64,000 nucleotides of DNA from Triplophysa rosa (GCF_024868665.1 NC_079910.1:10636976-10700975); one strand, 5' to 3'. Counted from the stretch's first letter, positions 21,501 to 34,437 are shown. The notes: generated by a model not told the origin, from the letters alone. Program-made: numbers and translations.

Positions 21501-22876
21501 ATTGTGCACGTAAATAAACACTTGCGAGGGGAAATAACAAACCCCCGAATATTGACTACACGCGCAAGTGCTACTCTACGCGCATGCGAGCTGGGATTCT
21601 TCACGCGCGCGAGTCATTTTGACTTTTGGCACTAAAGGGCCGGGACACTGCGATTTTGTGACAACAAATGCAATTGGTCCTGCTCTTCCCGTTGTGATTG
21701 GCTGTTGCTGCCATCCTCAAGTTGATGACAGAAGAGGAGAGATGGCAGAGAATTGAGAAAAATTGGATCTAAGGAATTCCCATTAAGTAATATTTTATAT
21801 ATTGGCCCAAATGCAGGAAGACGAATGAGTGCAGTAAGGAGATTTATTAGAAACACTGGGTAATTAAATAAATACATATTTAAATATATATGAAAGCACT
21901 TCCGCCCTGCATTCAACCATAGCAAATGTGCATTACCAGTGGCCACCTTTTTGTAGATTAGCCAGTAATATAGACTTGAAATGTGTTATAATATAACGTT
22001 ACATATATTATAATTTAACGTTTTCAATGTTCCGTGTTTACATACCCGGACGTGGTCCGGGTTTCAGATTTTCAAGGTATTGGCGTGTCCCATTTATGTG
22101 GTTTCCCAGAGGTTTACCTCTGTTATTTTGAATTTTCACACACCTGCATTTAAAGTATTAGACGTAAGGATTTTTAACATCAACCCTGATACTACAGTCT
22201 ATTGTCATCACTTCAAGAGTGCAGATGGACCGGCTGCTGAAGAATGGGCCGTTGGTGAAAGCGCAGTTTTCAGCATCCGAAGCAATAAGAGCAGAAGTTA
22301 TAGGCCCGTTCGTTTTATTTATCAAATTCCATTTTCTTCTCTTTTAATTTGTGTGTATTCTGCCTTTAAATGTTTGAAATTAGGTAAATACATTTTTGTT
22401 AAGCAAAAAGCATGTCTAATAAACCATAAAACTTTAACCATTTTTTAAAAGTTTTAAGTTAAAAATGTCATAAAAACAAGAATTCATTATTTGTTAATAA
22501 CGTTTAGTGAGAAAGATGGTCCTATCATATGGATATAGACTTTATATTATTTCACGTGTTCTTGTTAAAGAAAACCAAGCTATTTGATCATGTGAAAGTC
22601 GGCTTCCTATTCCGGCTGTAGAGGAATTCCTTCGTCTGCTCAGCAGACTCTGAGACAGACAGATGACTGTGAAGCGAGTTGATTTGTATTTTTTTGTTTT
22701 AATAATTTTGAAAAATGCAATTTCAAACTTTGTTTATCTAAATCAGATGATGCTATTCTCTAATCTCAGTTTTAGCCCATTTTTCCATCAAGTTAGATTT
22801 TTGGACTAACCCTACCCCTGCCTTTCATGCATTAAATTTCAAATTCTAGTTCAAATACCAGCGTTTATAATCTTAA

Positions 22877-23843
22877 AGGAACAATACGGCATTTTTAGGA
22901 GGATCTATTGACAGAAATACAATATAATATACAAAACTATTTCTTCAGAGGTGTATAAAGACCTTACGTAATGAACCATTAAGTTTGTAATACCTTAGAA
23001 TAAGATGTTTATATCTACATACAGAGCGGGCCTACATACATTGAATTCGCCGCCATGTTTTGTACAGCAGCCCTAAACGGACAAACAACTCTACAACGCA
23101 CGTTTTCTCTTCCTCTCCGCTGCAGTATCGTGGTGAAATGGATCGCGGGATGATCCGTACAGATCGTGCTCTCCGGTGCGGAACGCATGTGACCCACGGA
23201 TTAACTGAAAGTTTATTCATCATTGAGTAAAAGAGTAAAACGCACTCTCGCTCGCTCTCCAGATTCAGCTCCAGCGCGCTCTCGCTCTCTCTCTCCAGTA
23301 TCTGGATTCTGGACGAGTACAATATTAAAGCGGTTCCAGATAAACAATGACGCTCAAAACTGCTCCGTCACACAGCTAACATTACACAACAACATATCTT
23401 GATATGTTAGTATGTTACTCACATACTGATCCGAATCAAAGCAACCTCCTCGGAGGTGATTTTTAGACGATCTTTCTCTGCAACGTCTCTCTGCTGGAAA
23501 GTATCTCCATAGATATCTGTGAGTATATCTGCTAAAAGCCTCAGTACCGCGGGTCCTAACGTGTCTCTGCTGTAAAGTCTTTATAATATTAGCGCAGGTC
23601 CTAGCTCCTGCCTGACTTTTATCCTTCTTTTTATACGTAAAATCCACAAACCTTATATTTTATGTAATATATAAGTCATAGCTCTTTCTACAGTCTTTCT
23701 GATGCCCGCAAAATCTCTTCCCTGCGTCAACATGAGAACGACATCTTTTTGTACTGTGGTGGCCACCGTCGTGTTTGGACTGAGCGATTCGTGGCAAATC
23801 TATAATACAACGCTAGTGGCCGCTGTTAATTAAGAACTGCGCC
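22877..23843 (+). mobile_element. AGGTCCAGTGTG-family MITE inside the palindrome, interrupted
   Basis: TTAA-AGGAACAATACGGCATTTT opens it. The family's first ~230 bp are clear up to about 23105, and a TTAA closes it at 23844. The middle (about 23110-23750) is not like other copies and seems to be an insertion. Confidence 0.6.
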
Positions 23844-23977
23844 TTTAACGTAATTGTATATGTAGCTTTTAGATTATGAACACTGAATTTATGAACACTC
23901 CAATGAAAACACTGGCCCCCCTCACTTTGTACGCCCTAGGGGTATTTAAACGCGGAACATCGAAGACGTTAAATTAT

Positions 23978-23984
<7 letters not shown>

Positions 23985-24014
<30 letters not shown>
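23985..24014. repeat. (AT)n microsatellite in the palindrome's right arm
   Basis: Pure AT dinucleotides. It accounts for part of the length difference between the arms. Confidence 0.9.
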
Positions 24015-24019
<5 letters not shown>

Positions 24020-24660
24020 TACAATGTTATATTATAACACATTTTACTAATCTATATTACTCGCTAATCTACAAAAAGGTGACCACTGGTCCATATTTGC
24101 TATGGCTGAATATGCTTTCATATAAATGTTTTAAATATTTTTTATATTAACCCAGTGTTTCTAATACATTTCCTTACTGCACTCATTCGTTTTCCTGAAT
24201 TTGGGCCAACATATAAAATATTACTTAATGGGAATTCCTTGGATCCAATTTTTCCCAATTCTCTGCCATCTCTCCTGTTCTGTCATCGACTTGAGGGCGG
24301 CAGCAACAGCCAATCACAATGGGAGTTCCAGAAAAGAGCAGGGCCAATTGCATTTGTTGTCACAAAATCGCAGTGTCCCGCCCCCTTAGTGCCAAAGTCA
24401 AAATGACTCGTGCGCGCGTAGAGTAGCACTTGCGCGTGTAGTCAATACCGTGCGCAAGCGATCTGCTTTGATTCGGGGGTTTGTTTTTTCCCCTCAGAAG
24501 TGTTGATTTACGTGCACAATCTTGGTTTTCGTGTTCAAGTTAGAGATTTGCGATATCTACAGGTTCACATTTTACGCGAGAGCGTTTTCAGTGTGCTCGC
24601 GCAGCTGTAATCTGCTTGCGCGCTGTGTTTACACGCTCACGTAGTTTTGTCCAATTTCTT

Positions 24661-25085
24661 CATCGACACCTCGGACTGGGGGTCCTTGCCAAAATGGGGA
24701 ACAGTGCCACCTATGGGTTGCGAGAATTGAAAATGGCAATTTTGCTCGTAACTTTTGAAATGTTTGTGAGAAATTCGTGATCTCGGTGTCTACGGATTCC
24801 TCGTGACGTGCCGGATCGGGTGAGTATGATTATGTATTGGAAATGTAAAAATGTATTGGAGGCTGTATCTCGGCCATTCTTCGATCTATTGGCACGAGAC
24901 TTTGTAAGCTTCATCGACACCTAGGACTGGGGGTCCTTGCCAAAATGGGGGACAGTGCCACCTATGGGTCGCGAGATTTGAAAAATGGCTATTTTTGCCC
25001 GTAACTTTTGAAATGTTTGTCAGAAATTCGTGATCTATGTGTCTACGGATTCCTCGTGACGTGCCAGATCGGGTGAGTATGATTA
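24661..25085 (+). repeat. tandem pair of about 251-bp units
   Basis: CATCGACACCTCGGACTGGG at 24661 and CATCGACACCTAGGACTGGG at 24912 begin two units. They share CAGTGCCACCTATGGGT and ATTCCTCGTGACGTGCC; the second is truncated. Confidence 0.75.
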
Positions 25086-25956
25086 TGTCGCTATTGGATG
25101 ATCGGCCTGTCCACCATTTTGAAATTTGTCATAAATTGCCATATCTTTTAAAACTAGTGACATATCGGCATTTAATTTTTTAAGTATTATTGAATTAGTG
25201 TCCCGAACGTGCCTGCGACGCTAAAAGACAGCGCCACCTAACGTTCTCGTATTGAACTATTCTGAGTAACGTTTTGTGCACTACTATGCAAAATGGTTTT
25301 CTTGAGTTCATTCCCACCTATGCCTCTGTTTCTCAAATACGTAGTATTTCTTTTATTTCTGCTCTACAACTCGTTTCAGCATCTTTGCTACTTGCAGCTT
25401 TCACACGCACTTTTGAATACTTTTTATTGGTTACATATTTGCAAAACCCAGTGAGAAACATATATCAATAAAAAAATAAGAAATCTGGACTTATAAGGTT
25501 TCAGAAGGACTGCAGTGATGTGCTGCACATGAAGGGATAATATCAAATCACTACGAGAGTAGTGAAAAGTTTCATATTCATTTTTTTGTGGAATTCACAG
25601 CCTCAGCTAACAGTGATAAATAGAATTCGGTGGACATTCGTGTGCTTATTGGTATGGTTATGCCCTTGGCATTTCACACCATTTCATTTGCCGTTTTCGT
25701 GTCGGATCTGGGTGTACTTTCAGACCACTGTGAACTTAAAGGTGTTTTTTTTTACGGCAATAAGTGCTCAAAGCAAAATGTGCAAACCCAGAACTATTTT
25801 CACAGAAATTAAATGTTCATAGAAATTCATTTTGAATAAGAATTTAAGGTCCAGTGTATGAAATTTAGCTGCATCTAGTGGTGAGGTTGCGAAACAATTT
25901 TTACGAATTGTATTGTATACAGTATACGAAACGCGCTCTGTAGATCGCGTTCTGTA

Positions 25957-26961
25957 GGCCTGTATCACGAAGCAAGGTGAACAAACACTGATTTGCAGAG
26001 TAAGTTTTGAGTTGACAGCCTGGTTTAGATCAGATTCAGCTGTAGCACAACGCTTGGTATAAATGTTTTCTGTTAACTCCGGTTTGATCCAGTTTGTGAG
26101 ACGCGTGCACCTGAAAGTGTGACACGTGCGGCAAACAGCCAATCACACGGACGGAACATGAAAAGCATCATCAGTTTGATTGACTTCTCGCGAGTATCAG
26201 CGCAATTCACATTTCTGTTGAAGATGAAGAGATCATTATGAAAAAATGTCATGAATTGAAACATAATTTACAAGGCAGGAATAAACACTGCTGCAGTGAA
26301 AGTTTGAGAAGGCAGCTACTGACTATATCAATGCAGAATCATATAAGTTTGTTTTTATATGAATATAGTTATATTCATTTAAATGCTATGTTTAATATTA
26401 ATTAATTAATATTAATTATCAACTCATATAATAATTAAATGAATGTGTTTTGAATTATAATCAATAAATGTAAATACACAATACAAATAAACACTTGGCA
26501 GCAAAAGATTTTCCCTCTAACATCTTAGCACTTTCAGCTTTTTTTATCTTGGAGCGAGAGATACTTTGGGAGTGGCTTCACAGCGTCAGCACTTTTCTTA
26601 GAGCTGATTGGTACAGTTTTGGTTTGCGATTTCTAACCCAGAATAAAACCTGCTCCGGAGCAGGTTAGCCGTGTAGCCTAACACTGTGTCTACACCGGAT
26701 GCGGAAAGACAATAGAATGCATTAGAACTCATTATAATATAAAATTTTGTCCACACCGGACGTGGTGTGGTGCAGCGCGACAATCCCATTAGAACAAGCC
26801 ATGTGTCGCAGCACGGCCGGTGTAGACACGGTGTAAGTTACCATGGTGACGAAACCCATTAAAAACCATTCCACCTTCTTGAGCCCGAAAACTAGGAGTA
26901 TGCTCAAACTAAACGCGAACTTAGCTGGGTAAAAACCGAAACCGGCTTCGTGATACAGGCC
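25957..26961. mobile_element. 1-kb TIR element (GGCCTGTATCACGAAGC ends)
   Basis: GGCCTGTATCACGAAGC opens it and GCTTCGTGATACAGGCC closes it exactly inverted. It interrupts a MITE and itself contains another MITE. No clear target duplication or transposase frame was found. Confidence 0.75.
26682..26833. mobile_element. 152-bp Harbinger-like MITE with TAA duplication
   Basis: CACTGTGTCTACACCGG to CCGGTGTAGACACGGTG inverted ends, flanked by TAA on both sides (26679-26681 and 26834-26836). Innermost member of a three-level nest. A sister copy lies at 39735. Confidence 0.82.
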
Positions 26962-28270
26962 ACGGTTTGTCCATTTAGGGCTACTGTAGAAACAACATGG
27001 CAAATTCCACGCAGTGTAGATAAAAATAGCTCATTTTAAGGTAATAAAAACACAGCGCTTCATTATGCGAGGTCTTTATATATACCTCTAAAGACATAGT
27101 TTCTGTCAATTTCTGTCAATAGATCATCAAAAAATTACACAGCACGCAACACCTTTAATAAAGTACTTTTACATAATCGAGCCAGTCCCCAGAAAGGTGA
27201 AAGTGGTTAGGGTGAGAAATGAAAAATGACCTTTGACCCCAAGTCTAGGTCATTTGAACCCTAATAAATTTAGTTTGAAACATGTGTAGTGCATTATTGA
27301 TGGTATAAATTACTGTAATATTTACAAGAATTGATAACATACTCAGACTCTTTTCACAGTCATTTAATGGGCTTGGTGAAAATAACATTTTCTTCCTGAA
27401 ACGAGTCTAAAGTTGGACCTAAATTGTAATAATTGACCCAGCTTTACATTCTGAAGAGAACTTAATGAAAAGATGAGAGATCCCGGAGCTAAACAATCTA
27501 TTCAAAGTGATTAAAAACCAGATAAAAAGTTAATTTACTCCCATAGCCTGAAGCTGCTAATTTACTCTGATATCCACCGAGGCACAGATATGATTTGCAG
27601 ATGGATTGTTGTAGAGTGATAATAATCGGTCTTCAGTCAAAACCTTCTCATCTGGAACCCTTTGGAATCACGTTCCGATGTATCTGTAACTTGATTTGTG
27701 CAGTAATATCACAATGAGATTCATCTAACAATCCACTTTAAATGGATAGAATTGGCCTCAGGATGTGACAGTTCATTTGATCTGCATAATCTTTTTAAGT
27801 TTATTACAAGTTATCCCATTACATATAGTCTTCATTTTTCAGTCATGGAATGTCTCGAAGCAAGAAAGAAATGAGCGTGAATGGGCATTTTAAATATGGA
27901 ATCGGATGAAAGGAACATATTGCATAATCAAAATGTCCTAGAAGCCAATAGGCAGCGGTTTTGCCATCTGAGCAGAAGCGCTTTTTTGGCCCCTGAGAGC
28001 TGACATAAAATATTGAACTTCAAAAGCTCATGACCTACTTCTCCACTGTCTTCCGTTTCAAAACCATGGGTGGGCGTTCGGTTTAACATCCTTCAATTAC
28101 ACCCTCTCCAAATTATAAGTCAGTGTCTTATGGTTATTTCCACTAAGGCTTCCTCAAGAGAAATCATATAGACATCTTGGGATGCTCATAGATTACTCAT
28201 TTATTAGTCATGCAGAGGCCTTGCTGTTTGAGTTGAGTGTTTTTTTTCCCTTTAAAGTCAGTATATTATT

Positions 28271-28564
28271 GTAACGACTCGAGGAAGGCGGGACAGGAGC
28301 CGTGAGGGAACTGTGCGAGGCCGGTGACACGAGTGATAATGAGTGACAGCTGCGCGTTGCACCTGAAGCATAAATAAAACTTAACACAATGTCCAGGCCC
28401 GGTCATCTCTCGTCGTACACTCCTGTCGCTCGTCCTTTTATGCTTCCGTAGCTCCTCCGTGAGAGATGCGAGACCGGTGCAACGCGCAGCTGACACTCAT
28501 TATCACTCGCGTCACCGGCCTTGCACCGTTCCCTCACGGCTCTCGTCCCGGCTTCCTCGTTACA
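28271..28564. repeat. LTR-like foldback (inverted repeat of about 295 bp)
   Basis: TGTAACGACTCGAGGAAGGC at the left and the inverse of TGTAACGAGGAAGCCGGGAC at the right. The arms share GAGCCGTGAGGGAAC and GAGTGATAATGAGTG. The right arm read on the minus strand has a TATA-like GCATAAAAGG. It looks like a solo LTR with a second, truncated inverted copy. Confidence 0.6.
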
Positions 28565-28640
28565 ATTATATTTATATTATATTTGTTTATGTATTTCATA
28601 TGAGTCATTCATGCATGTACTGAACTCTCAGTATCTGGAC

Positions 28641-28971
28641 ATGGAGGAATTATTCATCCACAAATCGAAAATCTGTCATCATTTGTTCACAACCCCGGTT
28701 TGCTTTTTTACACGGAATGCAAAAATAAGTACTGGAGCTGTCAATGACAAATAAGCACCATAAACATATAACAAAAATTGCCATTTTGGAGCTTGACAGC
28801 TCCAGTCCCCATTCACTTTCATTATATGGAAAAAGATGCCAGGAAATCGATAAAAAATTATAAACATATCTTGCGTTATATGGAGGAAAGCAAGCCCCAA
28901 GGGTATGAGACAATAATATAATAGTATTGAGTAAAATAGTGACAATGTGTGTTTTTGGATGAACTGTCACT
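28641..28971. mobile_element. TTAA-type MITE (AGGGATAGTTCACCC family)
   Basis: The left end GGAATTATTCATCCACAAAT is decayed. The right end GTTTTTGGATGAACTGTCACT is followed by TTAA. The interior has GAAAATCTGTCATCATTTG and CACTTTCATTATATGG. Confidence 0.6.
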
Positions 28972-29988
28972 TTAATATTTGATTGTCTGGGGTGGATACA
29001 GTATGTGAGTGATCAGAGGATGGCTTTTCTGCTCCTGGCCCACATCGCCATGGTGATGAGCGCTGTACGGTAAATTGGGAAAGAAGGCGATTAGTGTCGG
29101 GTCTGTAAACTGTGAGCAGGCTGCTCCACTGACCCACTGCTCATTCAGTGCCATCACATTTGGCTTCTGTCTGCAAATGTTTGCCAGTAAAATCAAAGCT
29201 GAGATACACAGAGGTTTATGAGCGGAACATCCCCATAACGTCTGCTAGAAATCCTTACAACATATTGAGAATAATTGTGGTACGACTGTATCTCACAGGC
29301 ACATTTTGTCAATAGTTTAGCAGGTCATTGGATGCTGATAGTGTGTCCATCCATACTTAGTGTTTATGTTAGACTCTAATATCCTGTATTATTTTAAGGT
29401 GTATTTTTTCATTGTGGGTGAAGAAAATGACACGTTGAATAATGCAATCTAGTACTAAACATAAACAATGTTCAAACACAGCCTAAACTGTTCATGTATC
29501 TTGACGCTTCTGTATATCCTATGAAGCAGGATTTATGTACATTTTCCTAGTCATTTCTGTGATGAAATATCAGTGCACGCCTATTTAGTGCAATCACAAA
29601 ACCATCTCGTGAATATATCATTGTTAAATGTGCCATGAGCTGTAGATTGGAGCCATGGTTCTTTTATGATGGATTGTGAATTTGCACACTCAGTCACACT
29701 GCAGCAGTCCCTGTGGTCTAGTGAATGTTTTAGCATCCCACCCACAGGTTGAGTGACAGATCTGGAGCAGCGAGGATCAATGCACTTTGTCCCCTTTCTG
29801 GATCCGGAATTCTGAGCGTGTTCTTACTCTAATTCACGCATTCACATTGTGTCATAGCTGCTTATTGCAGGACATGGAAGCCATCGATCGGTAGTACATA
29901 ATATCTGTTACAACCAGCACTGCTTGTAATAATATAGATATATATTATTATATATATATATAATAATATATATAATAATATGGATAAT

Positions 29989-30193
29989 GTTATTATCCCC
30001 CATTTTCTGTAAAATAGTCTTTATTTTATATATGCACAATTTAGAATGTTTTAGACTGTAAATCGTATTATATTGTATTGTCATTGTGTTNGTTATTATC
30101 CCCCATTTTCTGTAAAATAGTCTTTATTTTATATATGCACAATTTAGAATCTTTTAGACTGTAAATCGTATTATATTGTATTGTCATTGTGTT
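29989..30193 (+). repeat. 102-bp direct duplication across the N at 30091
   Basis: 29989-30090 and 30092-30193 are the same 102 bases (GTTATTATCCCCCATTTTCT to GTCATTGTGTT) with one substitution, separated only by the single N. Confidence 0.95.
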
Positions 30194-30291
30194 GAATGTC
30201 TGTACTAGAAGCTTCCAACACCAAAGAAAATTCCTTGTGTGTGCAAGCACACTTGTCAATAAAGCTCTTCTGATTCTGATTCTGATTCTGT
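30192..30291 (+). mobile_element. probable LINE 3' tail
   Basis: AAATTCCTTGTGTGTGCAAG and CACTTGTCAATAAAGCTCTT precede a short (TTCTGA)n tail at 30270-30290. Tails of this type end L2-like fish LINEs. No reverse transcriptase frame is present. Confidence 0.45.
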
Positions 30292-30799
30292 AGCAGTAGT
30301 GTACTAGGGAAATGCGGCATTGGTTGCATAATAATGTTTGGAGTTTATAATACAGTGGGGTCCAAAGTCTGAGGATAATAGTTACATTAATGTATATTAA
30401 TGTAAAAACATATTTTCAGACTAACAGTTTGAGTACTAATATATGTTATCGAGACGTTGTAAGGTGAATTTCAGAATTTAGCTTTATTGACAGCATGCAC
30501 TTGAGCTGGCATGGACTTAAGCATGTAAGGGAAAACAACTTCCTGGAACTATCTGAAGGCTCCATGAATCACGTGACACGCGGAAATTTTGAATTTCCGT
30601 TGTAGCAACTCTCTCTCTCTCAACGGCTCTGGTTTAAAGGAATCAAAATGGTTAAAGCTGGGATCTGTCATTTTTGCCTCTCTATCGCCCTCTCTGTTAG
30701 AAAAATAAAATTGTATTTTACTTTACAAACTTATTTTTGTTTGTGTTGAAAAATGTCCTGTGAAAACCAAACAGACCGTTCAATTTAAAAATTATGACG

Positions 30800-31398
30800 C
30801 TGGACCACAAAACCAGTCACACGGGTATATTTGTAGTAAAAGGCGAAAATACATGGGTCAAAATGATCTATTTTTCTTTCATGCCAAAAGTCATTATATA
30901 AAGTAAAGATCATGTACCATGAAGATATTTTGTAAATTTCCCACCATAAATATAACAAAACGTTATTTTTGTGAGTGGATGCAGCAAAATCGCAAACAGA
31001 AATGGCTGGAAACACGCTTACAAACTTCGCTTGCTGCTGCCCGCTCTTTGGGAATTACCCACTCAAGTTTGGTATCATGTAAAGCTTAGAATTTCCACTT
31101 TTGGGTTCATGTACTGTCCACAACGTCATTACAAGGTTAAGATAGTAGAGACCGATAAAACAAACCTATTCTTAGCAACAGACTGCTACAGCGCTTCTGA
31201 TTAACAACTTCAAAGGCGATTTTCTCAATATTTAGATTTTTTGCACTCTCATATTCCAGAGTTTCTAATAGTATCTCGGCTAACTATTGTCCTATCCTAG
31301 CAAACCATACATCAATGAAAAGCTTATTTATTCAGCTTTCAGATGATGTATAAATCTCAATAAAAAAAATTGACCCATAATAACTGGTTTTGTGGTCA
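30800..31398. mobile_element. TIR element with TGGACCACAAAACCAGT ends
   Basis: The left TGACGCTGGACCACAAAACC mirrors the right ATAACTGGTTTTGTGGTCA. Interior pieces such as AAAAGTCATTATATAAAGTA are typical of these AT-rich DNA elements. Sequence at about 30985-31195 does not look like the rest. Confidence 0.65.
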
Positions 31399-31436
31399 AG
31401 AGGCACATTTATTAATATATTATTTAGTTTCTTTTA

Positions 31437-31560
31437 ATTGTTCCTGTAGCTAAACTGGTAGAGCATTGCTTTAGCAGTGGAACAGGTTGATAAATGTATA
31501 CCTTGTAACGTAAGTCACTTTGTATAAAAGTGTCTGCCAAATGCATAGACCTAAATGAAA
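31437..31560 (+). mobile_element. degenerate V-type SINE
   Basis: TAGCTAAACTGGTAGAGCAT (A-box-like) and TAAGTCACTTTGTATAAAAG with GTCTGCCAAATGCATA (tail). The B box is decayed. Confidence 0.7.
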
Positions 31561-31603
31561 ATATTGACATTTGTTTATTTTCTGGTTTAAATTTGGATAT
31601 TAA

Positions 31604-31740
31604 AGGTATAGTTCACCCATGCAAAAATCAAACTTTTCACCATTTACTCACCGTGCAGTTTTCTAAAAATGTAAGTAAAAATGGCTTTGTTTGTTTGGTT
31701 AGGGATATTTTGAAGAATGATGGAAACTAAACTGGGGCAC
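31604..31740 (+). repeat. one-ended TTAA-type MITE fragment
   Basis: TTAA-AGGTATAGTTCACCCATGCA then CACCATTTACTCACC. The opposite terminus is missing. Confidence 0.55.
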
Positions 31741-33437
31741 CATTGACCACCATAGTAGTTTTCATATGATCAGTGTTCGATTAATCATACACTTCTGCAT
31801 ATTTTAAGGGCAGTTTTTTAGATTTATATATACCAATAAAGGACACGAAATTAATGGTGTAGATCATGAGAGCATTATAAAATGTAGATTCTGGACTGTG
31901 TCTCAGTAATGGTTCAAAGATTCACACTTGCACTATAAACATGCACAGATCTTCTCTCAGCTTCTGTTAGGCACAGTTGTGTTTACAGATCCCGCTCAGA
32001 TTTGTTATCAATGGTGTTTTACATTTTACACACATCTTGAACTGTTACTGTTTATATGCTGGCTCACTGCTAAACCCTGAAGGGACAGTAGAGAATTCCG
32101 TGTTTATCATGTCAATGCATTCCACCGAAATTTCAATATGACCTAATCCTTCCAGGCTTGCTATGATGCTCTGCCATCTTCTGCGTTTATTTATCCCCTT
32201 TGAATGTCCTACACGAAGCAAACCTACACTTCCAGCCTTTGTTAGATTACATAATGTTCTGGATAGATGCTGTCAGATCACCTCAGTGCAGTGTTACTGT
32301 GATGCAAGTCTCTGGTTTGTGTGAGGAAGATGTGGTGCATGTTTGCGTTCTCTGCACTCGGTGCACTGGCACAGCTGAATGTGGGAATAAAAATGTGGGA
32401 CTGAAATTCATGCCTTGGCACGCTGACCTAAAATCCAGTGAAGACTCGCCGTGTCTCTCGTGGGATTAATCCGGTGTGGCATACAGTGTGTAGTGCAGGC
32501 TGTAAGGATTATATGTACTGGACTTGGTCCCCGGTTGCCCTACTTTTCATTAAAATAGAGAGAGAGAGAGGGAGAGAGATTGCATGAATGCCAGGACAGA
32601 TGGAGTGGGGGTTTGATTAAACAGTGCACCAAGTGCAGAGAAATGCCACAACTTTTTGTTTTCTTGTCTCCGTACGGCTATTCTTTGTAGTATTAAAATT
32701 ATCTTTTGGTTTGAATAAGTGGCAATTTTAATATCAGCACTTTGTTGTTTTGCCTGTGAGTTTATAAGCGGTAAGAGGATTGTTTTAGTGTTTGTCCGGC
32801 CTCATCATATTCTCACATTCAGAGCTTTAAACACACAGCAATAGCAGCACTCCTGAGAGAAATATCTTCTCTTGCCCCTGAGCTACAGAAGCTGCTGAAA
32901 TATAAATGAGACGCTTAATGGCTGAGGCTGTATTGAGCCAGTGTTTACAGGGATCCCGGGATTGTGTGTCGCCGGGCTTCTGGCTTCCATCTCAGGAAGT
33001 CCTCTTGCCACTCGCCAAGGTCCTGATTCACAAATGCCACAGTTGGTGGCACACTGTATGTGTTTATGTTGCTGAAGCATGTAAGCCCTGGAAGGGCCAT
33101 CTTTAAAGACATGAAAATGCTTAGTCATTTATTTTATATCTAAAGATGATAAACAGTGTGTGTGAAATAAATGGTTGTAGTTTTAGGGCAGAGATATTGA
33201 AATGACCGTTCAGGACTTTTTGTTTTTAAAAGTGTAAAAATTTTAAGTTGAGAAAATATACTTTCAGTAGATATACACCATTTGTTACTCTTCCAGGAAA
33301 AAGACCAAATTAATGACTCATCGTGCCCTACATATTTTTGTCAAACCAGACGCTCTCTAGACTTGATACTCCATTCAAAGCCACTCGTTGTTGACTTGCC
33401 AATCATGGCTGTGACATGAACCATCAGCCTATTGGCT

Positions 33438-33763
33438 GCAGTTCACCCAAAAATACAAATTCTGTCATCATTAACTCACCCTCGAGTTGTTCCAAATCTG
33501 TATAAATTTCTTTGTTCTGATGAACGCAGAGAAAGATATTTGGATGAATGCTTGTAACCAAACAGTTCTTGGACCCCATTGACTACCATAGTAGGAAAAA
33601 TTACAATGGTAGTCAAAAGTTCCCCAGAACTGTTTGCTGTCCTACATACTTTCCAACTATCTTCTTTTGTGTTCAATAGAACAAAGAAAGTTTTTTCCAG
33701 ATTTGGAAAAACTTAGTTAATGTTAATGAAGACAGAATTTTTATTTTTGGGTGAACTGTTGCT
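33438..33763. mobile_element. TTAA-type MITE, long version with internal palindrome
   Basis: CAGTTCACCCAAAAATACAA to TTTTTGGGTGAACTGTTGCT-TTAA. CCATTGACTACCATAGTAGG and its inverse ACAATGGTAGTCAAAAG form the centre of a near-complete foldback. Confidence 0.8.
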
Positions 33764-34437
33764 TTAAAACAAATATGGCCTTCATTATGTCCCGCCCCAA
33801 TCAATAGGAAATACATTAACAGAATTCTTCAAATAATTTTGTGGCATTTAATATTGATACATCAAGCACTTTTCTGTTTCAGAAGAAGTTTAAGCAGTGA
33901 TATTTTTTGTGCGTGTCGGTGTGTTATTGTGCTATTTTATTCCTTCAGTCCCACAGGATTTACTGCCAACATTTGTAATACTTGCAGCCTCTTCCACAGG
34001 ACAGTTTAAAAGCAGTGCCACAAATCTTTTGCCGTAAAACACCATCTGAAGATTTGAGTTAGAGTCCCATTTTTACTCATTCTGGCAATATGCGGCAACC
34101 AGTTGTACCTGGCTAAATAATTGAAAATGTCAGACCTGAGATGCATTTCAACAATTTTGTCCTACTTGTCGTAACGGATAGAAAATCACCCTCTGTCATC
34201 CGGCCCAGTTACGGAGTAGACGTGGAGGCAAGCAGATGTTAGAACATGACGTGATCTATCATCCGTGATGGATGACACCACCAATCGCAAAATGGTCATT
34301 TGTAATATTTGATTAACAATAAGAGTCAAAAATAGAGAGCTATTACTTCTGTGAAAGGGGCAAGTGTTCACAGTGTGACTCAGCCTTCATTTAACGTTCG
34401 GAAAAGCTTTCCATTATGCGTCATAATTACTGTTAAG

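Larger units (their letters stand above)
21362..24659. mobile_element. 3.3-kb palindromic element with about 700-bp arms
   Basis: The left arm (21362 to about 22048) begins AGAAATTGGACAAAACTACG. The right arm (about 23937 to 24659) ends in its inverse CGTAGTTTTGTCCAATTTCT. Homology between the arms runs throughout, including the CGCGCAAGTGCTACTCTACG block and the AATTGCATTTGTTGTCACAA block. The 1.9-kb centre holds a separate MITE copy. No transposase frame is seen. Confidence 0.8.
21276..25260. repeat. composite repeat with GGGGCCAAGCCCCGAAGGG units
   Basis: Two copies of GGGGCCAAGCCCCGAAGGG (near 21277 and 21329) open the region. To the right a 251-bp unit starting CATCGACACC occurs at 24661 and again at 24912. 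These seem to be one older element, split by the palindrome that occupies 21362-24659. Confidence 0.55.
25848..27154 (-). mobile_element. AGGTCCAGTGTG-family MITE split by an insertion
   Basis: TTAA flanks both ends (25844-25847 and 27155-27158). The outer parts 25848-25956 and 26962-27154 match the two halves of the 381-bp family in reverse orientation. Everything between belongs to a later element. Confidence 0.78.
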
